Shown here: one piece after another, positions 20,440-30,958 of the stretch | Layout of the letters: every line of letters begins with the position of its first letter | Position numbering within the stretch: the first letter of the stretch is position 1 | Assembly (NCBI GenBank): GCA_017654935.2 | Contig: CM065682.1 | Span: 77,638,080-77,702,079 of the forward strand | DNA: 64,000 nt | DNA from: Phymorhynchus buccinoides | Lineage: Eukaryota > Mollusca > Gastropoda > Neogastropoda > Raphitomidae | Direction of reading: 5' to 3' | Program-made: the position numbers and the translations under genes | Notes under the pieces: generated by a model | Database searches by the model: none | What the model was told of the DNA's origin: nothing | The model's input: only the letters and a program-made list of their open reading frames with translations

Positions 20440-21440
20440 CCGATTCTAAAGTAAAGCTTTTAAAAGCCATACATCAGATCTTTTAATGAAACTACAATGG
20501 CTCAAAATCGAATACCGAATCAAATACAAATCTGCCTGCCTCTGCTACAAAATCGTTACAAAAGACGCACCAGCCTATCTTTGCAACCTTTTCCAGATCT
20601 ACGTTCCTGCCCGTAGCCTTCGTTCTTCCTCTGATGACCGTATTTTTCAAATTCCCTCTTACCATCGGAAACAACACGGCTCCAGAGCATTTTCCGTTTC
20701 AGCTGCTACACTCTGGAACTCACTCCCTTTCAGCCTTCGTCATGCCAAATGCTTTGTAATGTTTAAGTCTGCTCTGAAAACACACTACTTCAAACTGCAG
20801 CTGCAGAGTACATAAAACTTAGAAATATTGCCAGCCACTCTATCTGTCCATCTTGTTATGTGTATGTGTGTCATCACGTGTTCTGTGTGTGTGTGTGTGT
20901 GTGTGCGCGCGGCGTCGCGTGCGTGTGTGTGTCTCTGTGTGTGTATATTTGTGTGCTACCGCAGCCACGCGCCATGTGTGTGTGTGGTGTATGTGTGCAT
21001 GTGCATGTTTGTGTTGTGTGTGCTTGTGCATGTGATGTGTGTGTCATGTAGGCCCCTATATGAGTGTATGTATGCATGTGTGTGTGTGTAGCTGCGTGTG
21101 CGTGTGCGTGTGTGTGTGCGCATGCATGCGTGCGTGTGTGTGTGCTTGTGCTGGGTGTGCATGTTGTTTTTTGTTGTGTATGTTGTTGCGAATATTATGC
21201 TGTTATTTCATGCTTGTGAATTGTTGTGACAATGCATACATGCATTAGCCTAGTAGTAGTAGTAGTAGTAGAAGTCACAGCAGTTGTTGTTGCTGATTGA
21301 TTTGTGTATTGTTTTGTCTGCTGATGTTATTGGATTTGTGTTTCATGTTTTTATTCCATTTCAATTTTGTGTAAAGCGCCCTGTAGCCTACATAGTAGGA
21401 TGGGCGCTATATAAATTTTCCTCATTATTATTATTTATTA
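20440..21440 (+). mobile_element. CR1/L2-like LINE, 3' end only
   Basis: The last coding part (20486-20815) reads YVPARSLRSSSDDRIFQIPS, SRAFSVSAATLWNSLPFSLR and FKSALKTHYF before TAA. This is the conserved C-terminus of CR1/L2-group reverse transcriptase ORFs. The 3' UTR holds a GT-rich tract (20875-21175) and ends with GGGCGCTATATAAATTTTCC and an ATT microsatellite, a usual tail of the group. The 5' part is missing. Confidence 0.85.
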
Positions 21441-22965
21441 TTAAACTCAAATACAGACGCCAAAGAAGGAAATCTCGATTTAACCACACTTCTCTCTATT
21501 ATGAAATATTTAAGGGTACAAAGTACCCTTGTTTGGTGTCTGCGGGTAGTTTGATCCATTATTTACATAACGGAAGAGAAAAAACAAAAATAAAAAATAA
21601 GTTTTTACAGTTACCTAACTAACCATACCCTCAAAATGAAAATACAGACGCCAAAGAAGGAAAAAATAGGTCATAAAAACCCTTTTAGACATATGTAGCC
21701 CTCAATTTAAAAAAGGCAAACAACCGGCTTTCGATTTTAATTATAAAAACGCTTCAGAAAATCATAGTGGTGACCCCCCATCCCCCCCAGGCGGGGTGAG
21801 AATTCACTTCTATGGCGTTGTGGTCTAGTCTGTGATCACCACCTAACTTTCTTTTTTTACCCCCACCTCTCCTGCACTTCTCCCTCCTTTAGGGGGGGGG
21901 GGAGGATGCTGTGTCGCTATCGTGATGCGTTGTCACTAAAAAAAAAAATAGGAAGGAGAAGGAGGGGGAAGAACGTGCTTTTGGGGGGTGATGATGATGA
22001 TGATTTCTGTGGGGTCAACTAGAACTGCTCACTGACAGAGCCAATGGGAGTTTATTATCAACGTTGACCAATGGTAGAGTAGCTTATCTGTCAACTTTCT
22101 CAACTATTCTCAACTTTAGCCAACCAGAGAGACGTTTACATGTTCATATCGCTTTAGGCCTAATAATCCTCCATCTGGAAGGTGAGCGTTCTCGCTCATT
22201 CGCTTGCTAAATTTCAAGGTAAGTACACGTGTCTACGGGGATTCATGTAAGTTGGGGTACACCGGCTAGTTGTTCACCTGTGTTAAACTTTGTAAAATAG
22301 GCCTATGGTAGACCATAAAGTTGTAACGACGAACGAATATTACGTTTCATGTCCTCCCGGTCACATGACATGGGACATTATTTTGGGAAAATCATCAAAA
22401 TCTGAAAATGGGGGGGAGGGGAAGTGAAAGGAGCTTTTCTTTTGATCGTCCTAGTCTTCTTTTGTCTACGCAAGACTAAAGAAGAAATATGTATAGAAAG
22501 CTTGGCCCAGCCAGCCAGGTCCCGCTGATAGGCCCCTAACATGATGCCGCGCCAAGCGAGAGAATGACCCAGCCAGCCAGGTCTAGGGGCCGTGGCTATG
22601 TTCACGTTTAACCTGCAGGCTATTTTGCCGGTCACGGCCTTTTAGTTTTAGCCTGCTGGCTATTTTGCCGGTCACTGTATACTCTATTTTTAGCCTGTAT
22701 GCCCCTGCGTAGGCTAAACTACCGGTCAACAAGTCACAAGGTAAACCAGTTCATTTTAAAATTAGATCTATACTTTTCTTGATCACTGCTCAATGTAATG
22801 GGACTTTGCCTTTTTAATTTAGTAATACATTGGGTTTTCTTTGAAATGATTTTGGATATCACTTGGGTTGATTCTTGGAAATTTATTTATGTGTGTATGC
22901 TTTTTATATTTCTGTGCCCAAATGGGGTATGAAATAAATGTCTTGCCTTGCTAAGCAGGGACCCC
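21441..22965. other. No gene seen
   Basis: Two short stretches with CAGACGCCAAAGAAGGAAA (near 21453 and 21641) are repeated about 190 bp apart. A G run lies near 21892-21902 and a GATGATGATGAT run near 21990. At 22500-22690 two sentences of similar sequence (CCAGCCAGCCAGGTC, CTATTTTGCCGGTCAC) are each repeated. No coding motif. Confidence 0.5.
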
Positions 22966-23363
22966 ATTTGGGGGGTCTATGAATGAAGCACTGAAATTCT
23001 AAAGGATCCTCTAGGAGATTGTGCAGGGTGTTAAACGCAATGAACCACGAGGGGGGGGGGGGGGGGGGGGGGTCCCTATTAGATAATGGCCTAGGGTTAG
23101 GAATAGGGTTAGTATTCCAAAAAGGTTATTAGCTAAAAAGGTTAATAAAATACAGCTTTATGTTTGGTAAGAAAGGCAGAAACGGGAAAATGGAATTAAC
23201 CGAGAAATGCAGGGGGGTTGGCACATCTTGACCTTTACCAAATTATTTTTAGCATTCGCAATGCCACTGGGACCCTCGTCTATCCCGCTCTCTGGGACTC
23301 TAGGACCCTCTATACTGTAAGTGGAGTCCCTGGGACCACTTGTTTTGCGGGATGGTTGGGAGC
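22966..23363 (-). mobile_element. MITE-C, reverse orientation, with insertion
   Basis: Reversed relative to 23836-24058: ACCCCATTTGGGGGGTC at the left and ACTCTAGGACCCTCTATAC with ATGGTTGGGAGCC at the right. An unrelated stretch with a long G run (23050-23070) separates the halves. Confidence 0.6.
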
Positions 23364-23679
23364 CATGCTAAGGAACTTGGAAGCAAATTATAAATAATAT
23401 TATTGTCTTACCTCTTGTTTTGCCACCATTCGGTGTTTAGACATTCCGCACAGAACTCTTTATTTAACTGGGCCTGACGGTTTTATTAGCCTACAGACTT
23501 CAGTGCCGGTCATGGCAACGTAGCCTATTTGTTTTAAAAATGCTCATTTTTTTAAGTTGCGGTTGCAGCAACTGCCCGTTACTAAAACAAAAAACAATAG
23601 CAAAAAATTAGAGGGAAAAAAAGACAGGTTGTCATTGCCATCAACGTCATCAAGACAGCAATTTGAACTCCTGTATCAT

Positions 23680-23790
23680 TAATAATAATAATAATAATAA
23701 TTTTATTTCATATAGCGCTAAAATCCATAGAGTAGGCTCGATGCGTCTTTACAAAAGCAACATGAAAAGTCAACATTAAAAACGTGCGTT
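23680..23790 (-). mobile_element. CR1/L2-like LINE 3' tail fragment
   Basis: An AAT microsatellite followed by TTCATATAGCGCTAAAATCC resembles, on the minus strand, the GCGCTATATNAA tail of the elements at 20440 and 60905. Confidence 0.55.
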
Positions 23791-23835
23791 AAAATCAACA
23801 AGATAGATAGTCATACTACCACATTCCAGTGCAAA

Positions 23836-24058
23836 ACAGGGCTCCCAATCGTCCTGCAAAACAAGGGGTCCCAGGGACTCCTTCACTTACAGTATAGAGG
23901 GTCCTAGACTGGCTTAGAGGCGGGATAGAGGGTTCCAGTGGCATTTTCTAGTGCATTACTGGGACCCCCTTCACATTTTTTTTAGAGGGTCCTTGAGATT
24001 TTAGTACTTCATAGACCCCCATTTCTAGACCCCCAAATGGGGGTCCCTGGGGAGCCCT
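23836..24058 (+). mobile_element. MITE-C, about 220 bp
   Basis: Begins AGGGCTCCCAATCGTCCTGC, contains AGTATAGAGGGTCCTAGA, and ends CTGGGGAGCCCTG. The GGGCTCCC ends are inverted. Copies also lie at 22966-23363, 26117-26314, 43606-43732 and 63511-63716. Confidence 0.75.
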
Positions 24059-24219
24059 GCAAAAGAAATGAAGTAACAGACAAATAACATGATTCTCACT
24101 CACAAAGACATCCACACCTCATTCACCAGCACTGGTCACTCTGACCTCACACTCTCAAAAACTAACTTATGAAAATGTCAACAAGCAACAGGAAGGAATG
24201 CACCAATACATGCTTCCAC

Positions 24220-24221
<2 letters not shown>

Positions 24222-24250
<29 letters not shown>

Positions 24251-24527
24251 CTCTCTCCTCTCTCTCTCTCTCCTCTCTCCCTCCTCTCTCTCTTCTCACT
24301 CAACCAGTGGCTGGGCCTTCCTGGGATACATCTTCTTCCTCCTCCGTATCTTCAGATGTGTCCTCTTCCTCCACTATTATATATAGTGTGCCAGATTCCT
24401 CTTCTACTTTACCTGCCGTAAGTACAGCAAATGTGTATCAGTGCATTACATTTCATATCTCAGTGCACTAAAAGATTCTCATCTCTCTCTCTCTCTCTCT
24501 CTCTATCTCTTCTCTCTCTCTCTCTTC

Positions 24528-24602
<75 letters not shown>
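24222..24602. repeat. Two CT microsatellites flanking a possible exon
   Basis: CT tracts at about 24222-24298 and 24481-24602. The Leu/Ser-rich frames in them are repeat shadows. Confidence 0.9.
24308..24417 (+). CDS. Possible Ser-rich linker exon of the uncharacterised family
   Basis: Between acceptor CTCAACCAG (24299-24307) and donor C|GTAAGT (24417/24418) lies an open stretch encoding VAGPSWDTSSSSSVSSDVSS and STIIYSVPDSSSTLPA. Its entry phase (two bases first) and exit phase (0) are the same as those of the linker exon at 29865-30401, which also ends in a Ser/Thr-rich STSSA. This suggests it is a short linker exon from another, decayed copy of that family. The evidence is only phase, composition and splice sites. 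It could equally be chance next to a CT tract, which makes good-looking acceptors. Confidence 0.3.
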
Positions 24603-24774
24603 TTGCCCTGTCTTACACTAGTAGTAGTAATGGTAGTAGAAGTAAATTGTAGTGAAAGAGGGTGTATTTTCATCTATTTACTTGTTTATTTTGGTTAGTT
24701 TTTCTATTTTGTTTGTTAGTCTGTCACCAAAGGTGATTGGACTATTGCGATGGGCTGGTTTGTATTTTTTTTTT

Positions 24775-25720
24775 CTTTTTCTGTCTGTCCCAAGGATATC
24801 TCCCGAACCGCTTGACCGAATCGCGTCAAATTTTGTGTGAAGGTGTACCTCCTTAATAGGAAGAGATCGGCGCAAACCATTTTGCCGTCGTGTGACCTTG
24901 ACGTACGACCTTGAAAACGAAAATCTATTTTTAGCCATATCTCGGGCACCGATCAACATAGGATGTTGAAACTTGGTATGAAGGTTGTTTGGCTTATGTC
25001 CGTTCTGATGATGGCATACCAATCGGTCAAGGTCAAGGTAAAAAAGATCGCTGGAGCCTGAAAATCGGAGGGTCATTTTTTTCTCCTTCTGTCTGTCCCA
25101 AGGATATCTTTCGAACGGGTTGACCGAATCACGTCAAATTTTGTGTGGTGGTGTGTCACCATGAGAGGAAGGCATCCGCGCAAACCATTTTGCCGTCGTG
25201 ACCTTGACCTTGGCGTACGACCTTGAAAACCGAAAATCTTTCAGGGGCCATAACTCCCACACCGTTAGTGTTAGTCTTCAAATTTGGCATGAAGGTACTT
25301 TGGCTTATGCCCGTTCTGATGGTGGCATACAGATCAAGGTCACGGTCCGGGCGATCAGTATGCCTTGAAAGTGGTAGGGGTCTATACATTGGGTTTTAAG
25401 CCATATTTTCCACATTGGTACTTGACAGAAGCGCTTCAGATTGTGTGTGGTACTGTATACCCTAGAGAAGAAAACATCCGAGCATAAATTATCGCCATGC
25501 TGACCTTGACCTTGAAGTGTGACCTTGAAAACCGAAATTTCCTTCTTTGCGCTATATGTTTCTTCTTCAAGCTGTATCTCGTGAACTAGAAGACAGAATC
25601 CCTTCCAATTTTGTGTCAGGATGTGACACTCTACGGGGTGTCGCAAGTGCGTGGCATTGCTGGTGATGGACATGTCTGCCGCTCGGCGACGCCCTTGTTT
25701 TTATTGCTGATGTTGATGCT
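24775..25720. repeat. Diverged ~310-bp tandem repeat rich in GACCTTGACC motifs
   Basis: CTGTCTGTCCCAAGGATATC occurs near 24780 and 25089, each followed by GACCGAATC(G/A)CGTCAAATTTTGTGTG and CAAACCATTTTGCCGTCGTG. A third, weaker unit covers about 25390-25690. Frames across it on the minus strand resemble each other but have no stop-free repeat structure. I take it as noncoding. Confidence 0.7.
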
Positions 25721-25896
25721 CTGCCTACCATGTCGTTGCTATATTACTGTTAGTTGTTTTTTTGTTGGCGATTTTCCTGTGTCTCAATGTTCATTTATAG
25801 TATTAGTTATGTATTGCATGCTTAGAACCAAGGACAGAATGGAAGACTAGGCCCAGCCTAAATTCTTTTCCTTGTAAAATAAAGTTTCTGAACTCT

Positions 25897-25928
25897 CTCT
25901 CTCTCGTCTCTCTCTCTTCTCTCTCTTC

Positions 25929-25993
<65 letters not shown>
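25897..25993. repeat. CT microsatellite
   Basis: Nearly pure CT tract; the Arg/Glu ORFs on the minus strand are shadows. Confidence 0.95.
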
Positions 25994-25996
<3 letters not shown>

Positions 25997-26116
25997 TGCA
26001 GGATCCCTGATAAAATTATATAATTTAAGCGACACACTTTACGTAACATGAATATAAACATTCTGGCCACAACAAAATCTAACAATATAAAAAGAAAAAT
26101 ACTAAATATGTATACT

Positions 26117-26314
26117 AAGGGCTCCCAATCGTTCTGCAATACAAGGGGTCCCAGGGACTCCTTCACTTACAGTATAGAGGGTCCTAGAGGAGGGATAGAG
26201 GGTCCCAATGACATAGTGAATGCTAAAAAGAATGTTTATAGTGCATCCCTGGGACCCCCTGCGCATTCTTTATTGGGTCCTTTTGAATTCTAGTGCTCCC
26301 CCTGGGAGCCCTGA
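26117..26314 (+). mobile_element. MITE-C, copy at start of duplicated segment
   Basis: From GGGCTCCCAATCGTTCTGC to CCCCTGGGAGCCCTG. It is the left-most part of the ~15.4-kb segment whose second copy begins at 43606 inside this same element. Confidence 0.75.
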
Positions 26315-26488
26315 TACTAAATCATTAAATGATATAACACTAAACACATACATGTACGCGCACACGTACACACGCACGGCACACGCACACGCACACACAC
26401 ACACTACAGATAGAGACAGATAGAGGCTACAAGTACATAGCTTTCCTCACGCCAAACATCAATCAAGGTACTTTCTGAAGAGATATAA

Positions 26489-26950
26489 TTATGTATTCAG
26501 TTGGGATTTGAAGGTTTGGAGACAGGTGACTTTTCTGAGAGAAAGGGGTAGAGAATTCCAAATTGTAGGTCCGGAAACGGAGAAAGCCCTTTTGCCGTAG
26601 GAATTCAGAGAATACCTAGGAACAATTAACAGATAAGAGTCTTGAGACCTAAGTGCTCTAGGAGGCATGTAAGGGTGGAGAAGCTCAGAAAGATAAGAGG
26701 GCGCAGATTCATTGAATTGAAAGCATAGAGAAGCAACCTTATACTCTATCCTAGCCTTGACAGGCACCCATTGGAGGGTGCGCGGAAGAGCTGTTGCACT
26801 TTCACGCCTCGACTTTTGCGAAACTCGTCTGGCAGCAAAATGTTGTATTTTTTGAAGTTTGGACAGTTTTTCATCAGAAAGACCCACAAGCATAGAGTTA
26901 CAGTAATCCAAGCGAGAGAGAATGAAAGCAACAGCAAGCTTTACATTCAA
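26489..26950 (-). pseudogene. CR1/L2-like LINE, C-terminal reverse transcriptase fragment
   Basis: Minus strand: LAVAFILSRLDYCNSMLVGL, LQWVPVKARIEYKVASLCF, YMPPRALRSQDSYLLIVPR, GKRAFSVSGPTIWNSLPLSL and FKSQLNT before a stop. This is the thumb/C-terminal region common to CR1/L2-group ORF2 proteins. The polymerase motifs lie upstream and are missing. Copy 2 at 43895-44382 has a further frameshift. Confidence 0.85.
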
Positions 26951-27065
26951 GACGGCAAATTTAAATCCTTAGTGTTATTACCATCAACTGATCAAGGCAC
27001 CTCTCGGCGCCCGTATCTCCGGTATTTGCGGACCGATTGCCTTCGAATTTGGCAGGTAGATGACC

Positions 27066-27455
27066 GTTTCTTAACCAAATCGCTTCAAATTTGCTGTACT
27101 CAGCGTTACCAGTACTTGGCGTTACCGTTACTAGGTGTTACCGTTACTAGGGAGAGCGCATCACTCTCAGAGCAGCGCCAACGGGAAACAGGGCCTTATA
27201 ACTCCGCCTTTTCTTAACCGAATCGCTTCAAATTTGCTGTACTCAGCGTTACCAGTACTTGGCGTTACCGTTACTAGGCGTTGCTGTTACTAGGGAGAGA
27301 GCGTCACTCTCAGAGCAGCGCCAACGGGAAACGGGGCCTTATAACTCCGCCGTTTCTTAACCGAATCGCTTCAAATTTGCTGTACTCAGCGTTACCAGTT
27401 CTTGGCGTTACCGTTACTAGGCTTTACCGGTACCCGGCGTTGCGCTAGTCAATTT
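27066..27455. repeat. 143-bp tandem repeat, about 2.7 units
   Basis: TTCTTAACC(A/G)AATCGCTTC starts units at 27068, 27211 and 27354. Each has CTGTACTCAGCGTTACCAG, GGCGTTACCGTTACTAGG and AGAGCAGCGCCAACGGGAAAC. A related inverted stretch lies at 34508-34620. Confidence 0.85.
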
Positions 27456-27749
27456 TTAGCTTCAATGTGCTCTCCCATTCCTTTGTGTATAGCCTTCATA
27501 GGTTCCTACAAGGTACATGATCCAGATCCAGAGCAAGTCAGCAAGTGAAAAGGAGAGAGAGAGAGACTTGATAATTAAAACCTAAGTAGGTTGTATTACA
27601 TGGACATAGTTGCATTGTTTTCAAATTGCTTTATTAGCCCTCTACTTCATTTCAGAATGGTGAGGTAAAATTGCGATGTTTGCTGTTGCTTTGTTTCTGT
27701 CACAAATCCCTGAAAACGCTGCAAAAAATCTTTAAAATTGTAGGTAGCC

Positions 27750-28240
27750 TAATTTTGACATAGAAACTGACTGGAGGGGGTCGACTGCCCCTTCTCCTGG
27801 CACATAGGAGGGGGGGGGGGGGGGCAGACATATTCCTCCCCCCAAAACGGAGAGACAAGAAAGGAAATTCAAAGGCTACATTTTTTCATACAATATATCG
27901 ATTTCTTAAAAATTCTGATACTGAAATGATGGACGTTCCTAAATGTACAAGTACGAGACCTATCAAACACAGTGTCCCCTTATCCATATCTTCTGCTCCC
28001 TTCCCCCCATTTCCCCATTGCCCTCTGTGACTTTGGTAAAAAAAAAAAAAAAGTTTTGCACCACAATTCTGCTTCTGTTGCCCTCCTCTTACTAGAGATG
28101 ACAGACACAAAATGGTTAAATCCTAGATCTGGCCCCTAAATTCCCTGTGAGATTTTCATGCAAATTTCGCACCCCCCACCCCCCCTATGTGGCGGGAGAA
28201 GTGGGCAGCCGACCCCTCTCCAGTGTTTCTATGTCAAAAT
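27750..28240. repeat. Inverted repeat, ~60-bp arms around ~350 bp
   Basis: The left arm has ATTTTGACATAGAAAC, GGAGGGGGTCGACTGCCCC and CACATAGGAGGGGG. The right arm has the inverse CCCCCTATGTGGCGGGAG, GCAGCCGACCCC and GTTTCTATGTCAAAAT. The central part is AT-rich with an A run. It could be a foldback element. Copy 2 lies at 45185-45676. Confidence 0.7.
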
Positions 28241-28682
28241 TATGTCAATTTAAAAACAAAAATTGTATAGTTTATCTATTATCTGTTCACAACAAAAGAA
28301 ATAGCTCTACTGCACTACAAAAAAAGAGAAAAGCTTCAACCACAATGGGATTGGCCTCCACCCACCCCATCCAAAATGGCTTCTCTCTCTCCGGCATCTC
28401 CGCCAAGGAGGAATCGCCGTTTTCGACGGTTTAATTTTAGGAAACCAGATCAAAAGTGAGTCTGTTCCGATCCTTGAAGCTTAAGGCTGTCTTTCTGGTG
28501 ATCTCGACGTGTTTTCTTGCAAAAAAAAACTCATCCGTCAGGGTCCACCTTTAACGGAAAAATCTCTGACATTAGGCTCTAAAAATGGGCAGATTCATGG
28601 CTGATGCTTGGCAGTGAATGTTTTTGTATTTGTTGGGAGTGTACTGAGTGATGTACTGGGTGAATGTATTCACCCATGGTAG

Positions 28683-28864
28683 CAGTTGAACCTCCCTTAT
28701 AAGACCTTCAACATCCAAAATGAGGTCTTATAAGGGAGGGGTCTTATAAGGGAGGTAATTTTAATACTTGCAAAGAAGGGCAATGTCTCGGAGAAGTAGG
28801 TCTTATACGTGAGGGACTGGGAGGGAGTCTTATAATGGGAGGTCTTGTAAGGGAGGTTCCACTG
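28683..28864. mobile_element. pogo/Tigger-like MITE, ~80 bp upstream of exon 28948
   Basis: Left end CAGTTGAACCTCCCTTATAA, right end GGGAGGTTCCACTG followed by TA. The left TA has been lost in this copy but is present in copy 2 (46106-46107). Same family as 13847-13989. Confidence 0.8.
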
Positions 28865-28947
28865 TACTAGAATAGTTAAAGATTGTCTCTGCTTCCCAGT
28901 TTCAGCCATAGCGTTTGTTTCAGTATTTTGAGATTTGGTTGTTGCAG

Positions 28948-29154
28948 GTGCCAGTGCCAGTGGCGTGCACTTCCAGGTCTACCTGCTGGATGGCCTCTAC
29001 AGGTGGAACCAGGACCGTGCTGATGCTGCTGTGGGACAGGTGAAAGGGCTGCACAACTACTGCAGCATTCTCCAGGCTGCCCTCAACGACCTGAGCTGCT
29101 CTGTGTTCGGGGAATGTGCAGTGCCCTCCAAGACATATACAAGTCCATATACAG
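28948..29154 (+). CDS. Uncharacterised family module A, exon 1 in view (DUF6729-like, tentative)
   Basis: A 207-bp phase 1-1 exon between acceptor GTTGCAG and donor CAG|GTGAGG. It encodes ASASGVHFQVYLLDGLYRWN, VKGLHNYCSILQAALNDLSC and SVFGECAVPSKTYTSPYTG. It splices in frame to 29865 (YTG-ELIGLQYL). I do not recognise a catalytic motif. The succession of this exon, an acidic Ser/Pro linker and the exons at 32699 and 33445 resembles the C-terminal half of an uncharacterised multi-copy animal family; this is from memory of layout and no search was possible. The start codon and N-terminal exons are missing from the window. Copy 2 (46374-46577) differs by one in-frame codon loss (QDRADAAV versus QDQDAAV). 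Confidence 0.65.
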
Positions 29155-29459
29155 GTGAGGTAGCATGATTAACATGGATTCATCTTTCTGAATGTGAATA
29201 TAACAGATACATCCCAAAGAACAAATATGTCATATCTGTTGTGTTTTTTGTTATTTTTCTCTGTGTTTGCGTGGGTAGGTTATTTTGTAGTCTCAGTTCT
29301 ATAAGATGCTGCATGTAACATTTTGAAGGGCCAATATCACAGTGAGACAGAGTTAGATCTGAGGGGGCTCCTGGTCCGTGCTCATAGTTTCAAAACTGTT
29401 GCCTTCAGACCACTTTAACTATATAAGGTATGTATTAGTATGTATTTTCACTGGTATCC

Positions 29460-29735
29460 CCGCTGCGTACAGCTGGCAAATTCCAATTTCGCCTTGAGCA
29501 CGATGAACCCGAGTTCAAACCTGGGCACATGGGATTATTCCTCTCACTCTGCACTAGGCCTTATGGTATGAACGTGGAGCCTTTTGGATGAGACGATCAA
29601 CTGAGGTCCTGTGTGCCCATGCAGTTAGCACACGTTAAACCCATTGATAACAAAAAAGGTGTCATTTGGTCAAAATGTACACACACACACACACACCCCT
29701 CTCCTCCCTTTCCTTCCTCATCAGTCACACAAAAA
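29460..29735 (+). mobile_element. SINE-1 in intron of module A
   Basis: Contains GAACCCGAGTTCAAACCTGG (B-box-like), GAGACGATCAACTGAGGTCC and GTCATTTGGTCAAAATGTAC, then a CA run. The 3' terminal block is missing. Confidence 0.75.
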
Positions 29736-29864
29736 CAGGCATGAGAACGGCCAGCAGATCCACGGTGTTCCCATCTTGTTCTCTTCTATAACTTTAGTCT
29801 AACTATTATTTATAGTTTATTTTCATCGAATTACCTGTAATTATATGATTACATTTTTGCACAG

Positions 29865-30401
29865 GTGAGCTGATTGGCCTTCAGTACCTGACAGATCAGA
29901 CTGTCAGGGGTCTGAGGCAGGAAGCTGAAGACGACGAAAGGAGAGTTGAGGAGGCTCTGGAGAGGGGAGAGGAAGTGGAAGTTCCTGAAACATGGGATGA
30001 TCCAGCAGCAGCTTCAAATGATGCAGATACTGCAGAAGACAACACCGTCAGCCCAGCCTCCATTCTCCTGCATCAGTCAGCGGAGAAAGTGCTGGATGAT
30101 GTCTGCAAACGGTCCTTTACCCTTAGGCAGGCGTCTTCTGCAGATACTGCATCGTCTGCTGCACCTCCTCCAGCCAGTTCCTCTCAGAAGTCCTCTCCAG
30201 ACTACCAGCCTGCAGCCAGGCAGTGTGCGCTCAGTAAGCGTACTCTCCTGCCTCAAGTCAGGAGAGGTACCTGCTATTGCTAAGCGCCTTTGCCCACAGT
30301 CTTCCACATCAGCGGAGCCTGAACCACAGTCAACATCAGCAGAGCCTGAACCACAGTCCACATCAGCACAGCCTGAACCAGTGCCTAGTACCTCTTCTGC
30401 A
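29865..30401 (+). pseudogene. Uncharacterised family module A, acidic linker exon with frame break
   Basis: The exon enters in phase 1 (GELIGLQYLTDQTVRGLRQE), runs through an acidic stretch (EEALERGEEVEVPETWDD) and a Ser/Ala-rich linker, and meets a stop at 30281-30283. From about 30255 the coding character continues in another frame: EVPAIAKRLCPQSS and three 9-residue repeats TSAEPEPQS, TSAEPEPQS, TSAQPEPVP, then STSSA and donor GTAAGA at 30402. That frame exits in phase 0, as required by exon 32699. A one-base shift is the simplest explanation. Removal of the 28 bases 30234-30261, bounded by GTAAGC and GTCAG, would also restore the frame but is shorter than usual animal introns. The break is identical in copy 2. 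The linker is probably disordered. Confidence 0.6.
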
Positions 30402-30477
30402 GTAAGATATTTTTTCTTTTGCATTTTTCTTTCAGGATTCTTTTTACTATAAATAATGGACAGAGTTTATCATTAGT

Positions 30478-30776
30478 GTCTCCCCTAGGGGATACTGGCA
30501 GTTATTTTACACAAATAGTTCTTCCACCTTCTGGAAATTCTGTGCTTGTAACTTCCTCCAATCTGTCTCACTCTTTGACTCGGCCTTTTCCCTTTGCTTA
30601 CTGTCATGTTACTATCTTTCTGCCTAACCCATCAACTCTCCACCTTTTTTCAAGAAATTCTTCTGCAGCCTAAGACGGACATGCTGGACCAAACTATCTT
30701 TTTAGTTAGGCGATAACGGCAGCATGACGCATCTGCGCTCATAATTGACAGGAAACTGAGCGATCAATGAAGAAGT
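30478..30776 (+). repeat. Rep-2 copy
   Basis: Begins GTCTCCCCTAGGGGATACTG and ends GAGCGATCAATGAAGAAG. It lies about 75 bp after the linker exon. Confidence 0.75.
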
Positions 30777-30799
30777 AAAAAGAATCATGTTATTAGATT

Positions 30800-30880
30800 A
30801 AGATTATAGCCCCGTTGACAACTAAGGCCATATCAGGGCTGTCACCACGTTAAATCTTACCACATGTATTAAGAGGCAAA
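30800..30880 (-). mobile_element. LINE 3' tail fragment (I/Nimb-like)
   Basis: Contains TATAGCCCCGTTGACAAC and GGCCATATCAGGGCTGTCAC, which match on the minus strand the 3' UTR of the element at 12285. It is inserted directly next to the Rep-2 tail. Confidence 0.6.
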
Positions 30881-30911
30881 GCCTTCAAGGCTCACTGTCT
30901 GATTTTTATTA

Positions 30912-30958
30912 CTATAGCAGGCATGGGAATTCCCATGACAATTCCCATGCCTGTATAG
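30912..30958. repeat. Short palindrome, ~19-bp arms
   Basis: CTATAGCAGGCATGGGAATT is mirrored by AATTCCCATGCCTGTATAG with an 8-bp spacer. The arms differ by one base. It is preserved in copy 2 (48330-48376). Confidence 0.8.

Noticed and set aside
26771..27217. 148-codon plus-strand ORF (and its copy at 44203-44655)
   Set aside because: It is antisense to the CR1/L2-like fragment and then runs into the 143-bp repeat; no independent coding signal.
29946..30452. 168-codon ORF starting in the module A linker exon
   Set aside because: Its first two thirds are an out-of-frame reading of the exon; only the last part (EVPAIAKRLCP to STSSA) is likely to be real, and it is described with that exon.
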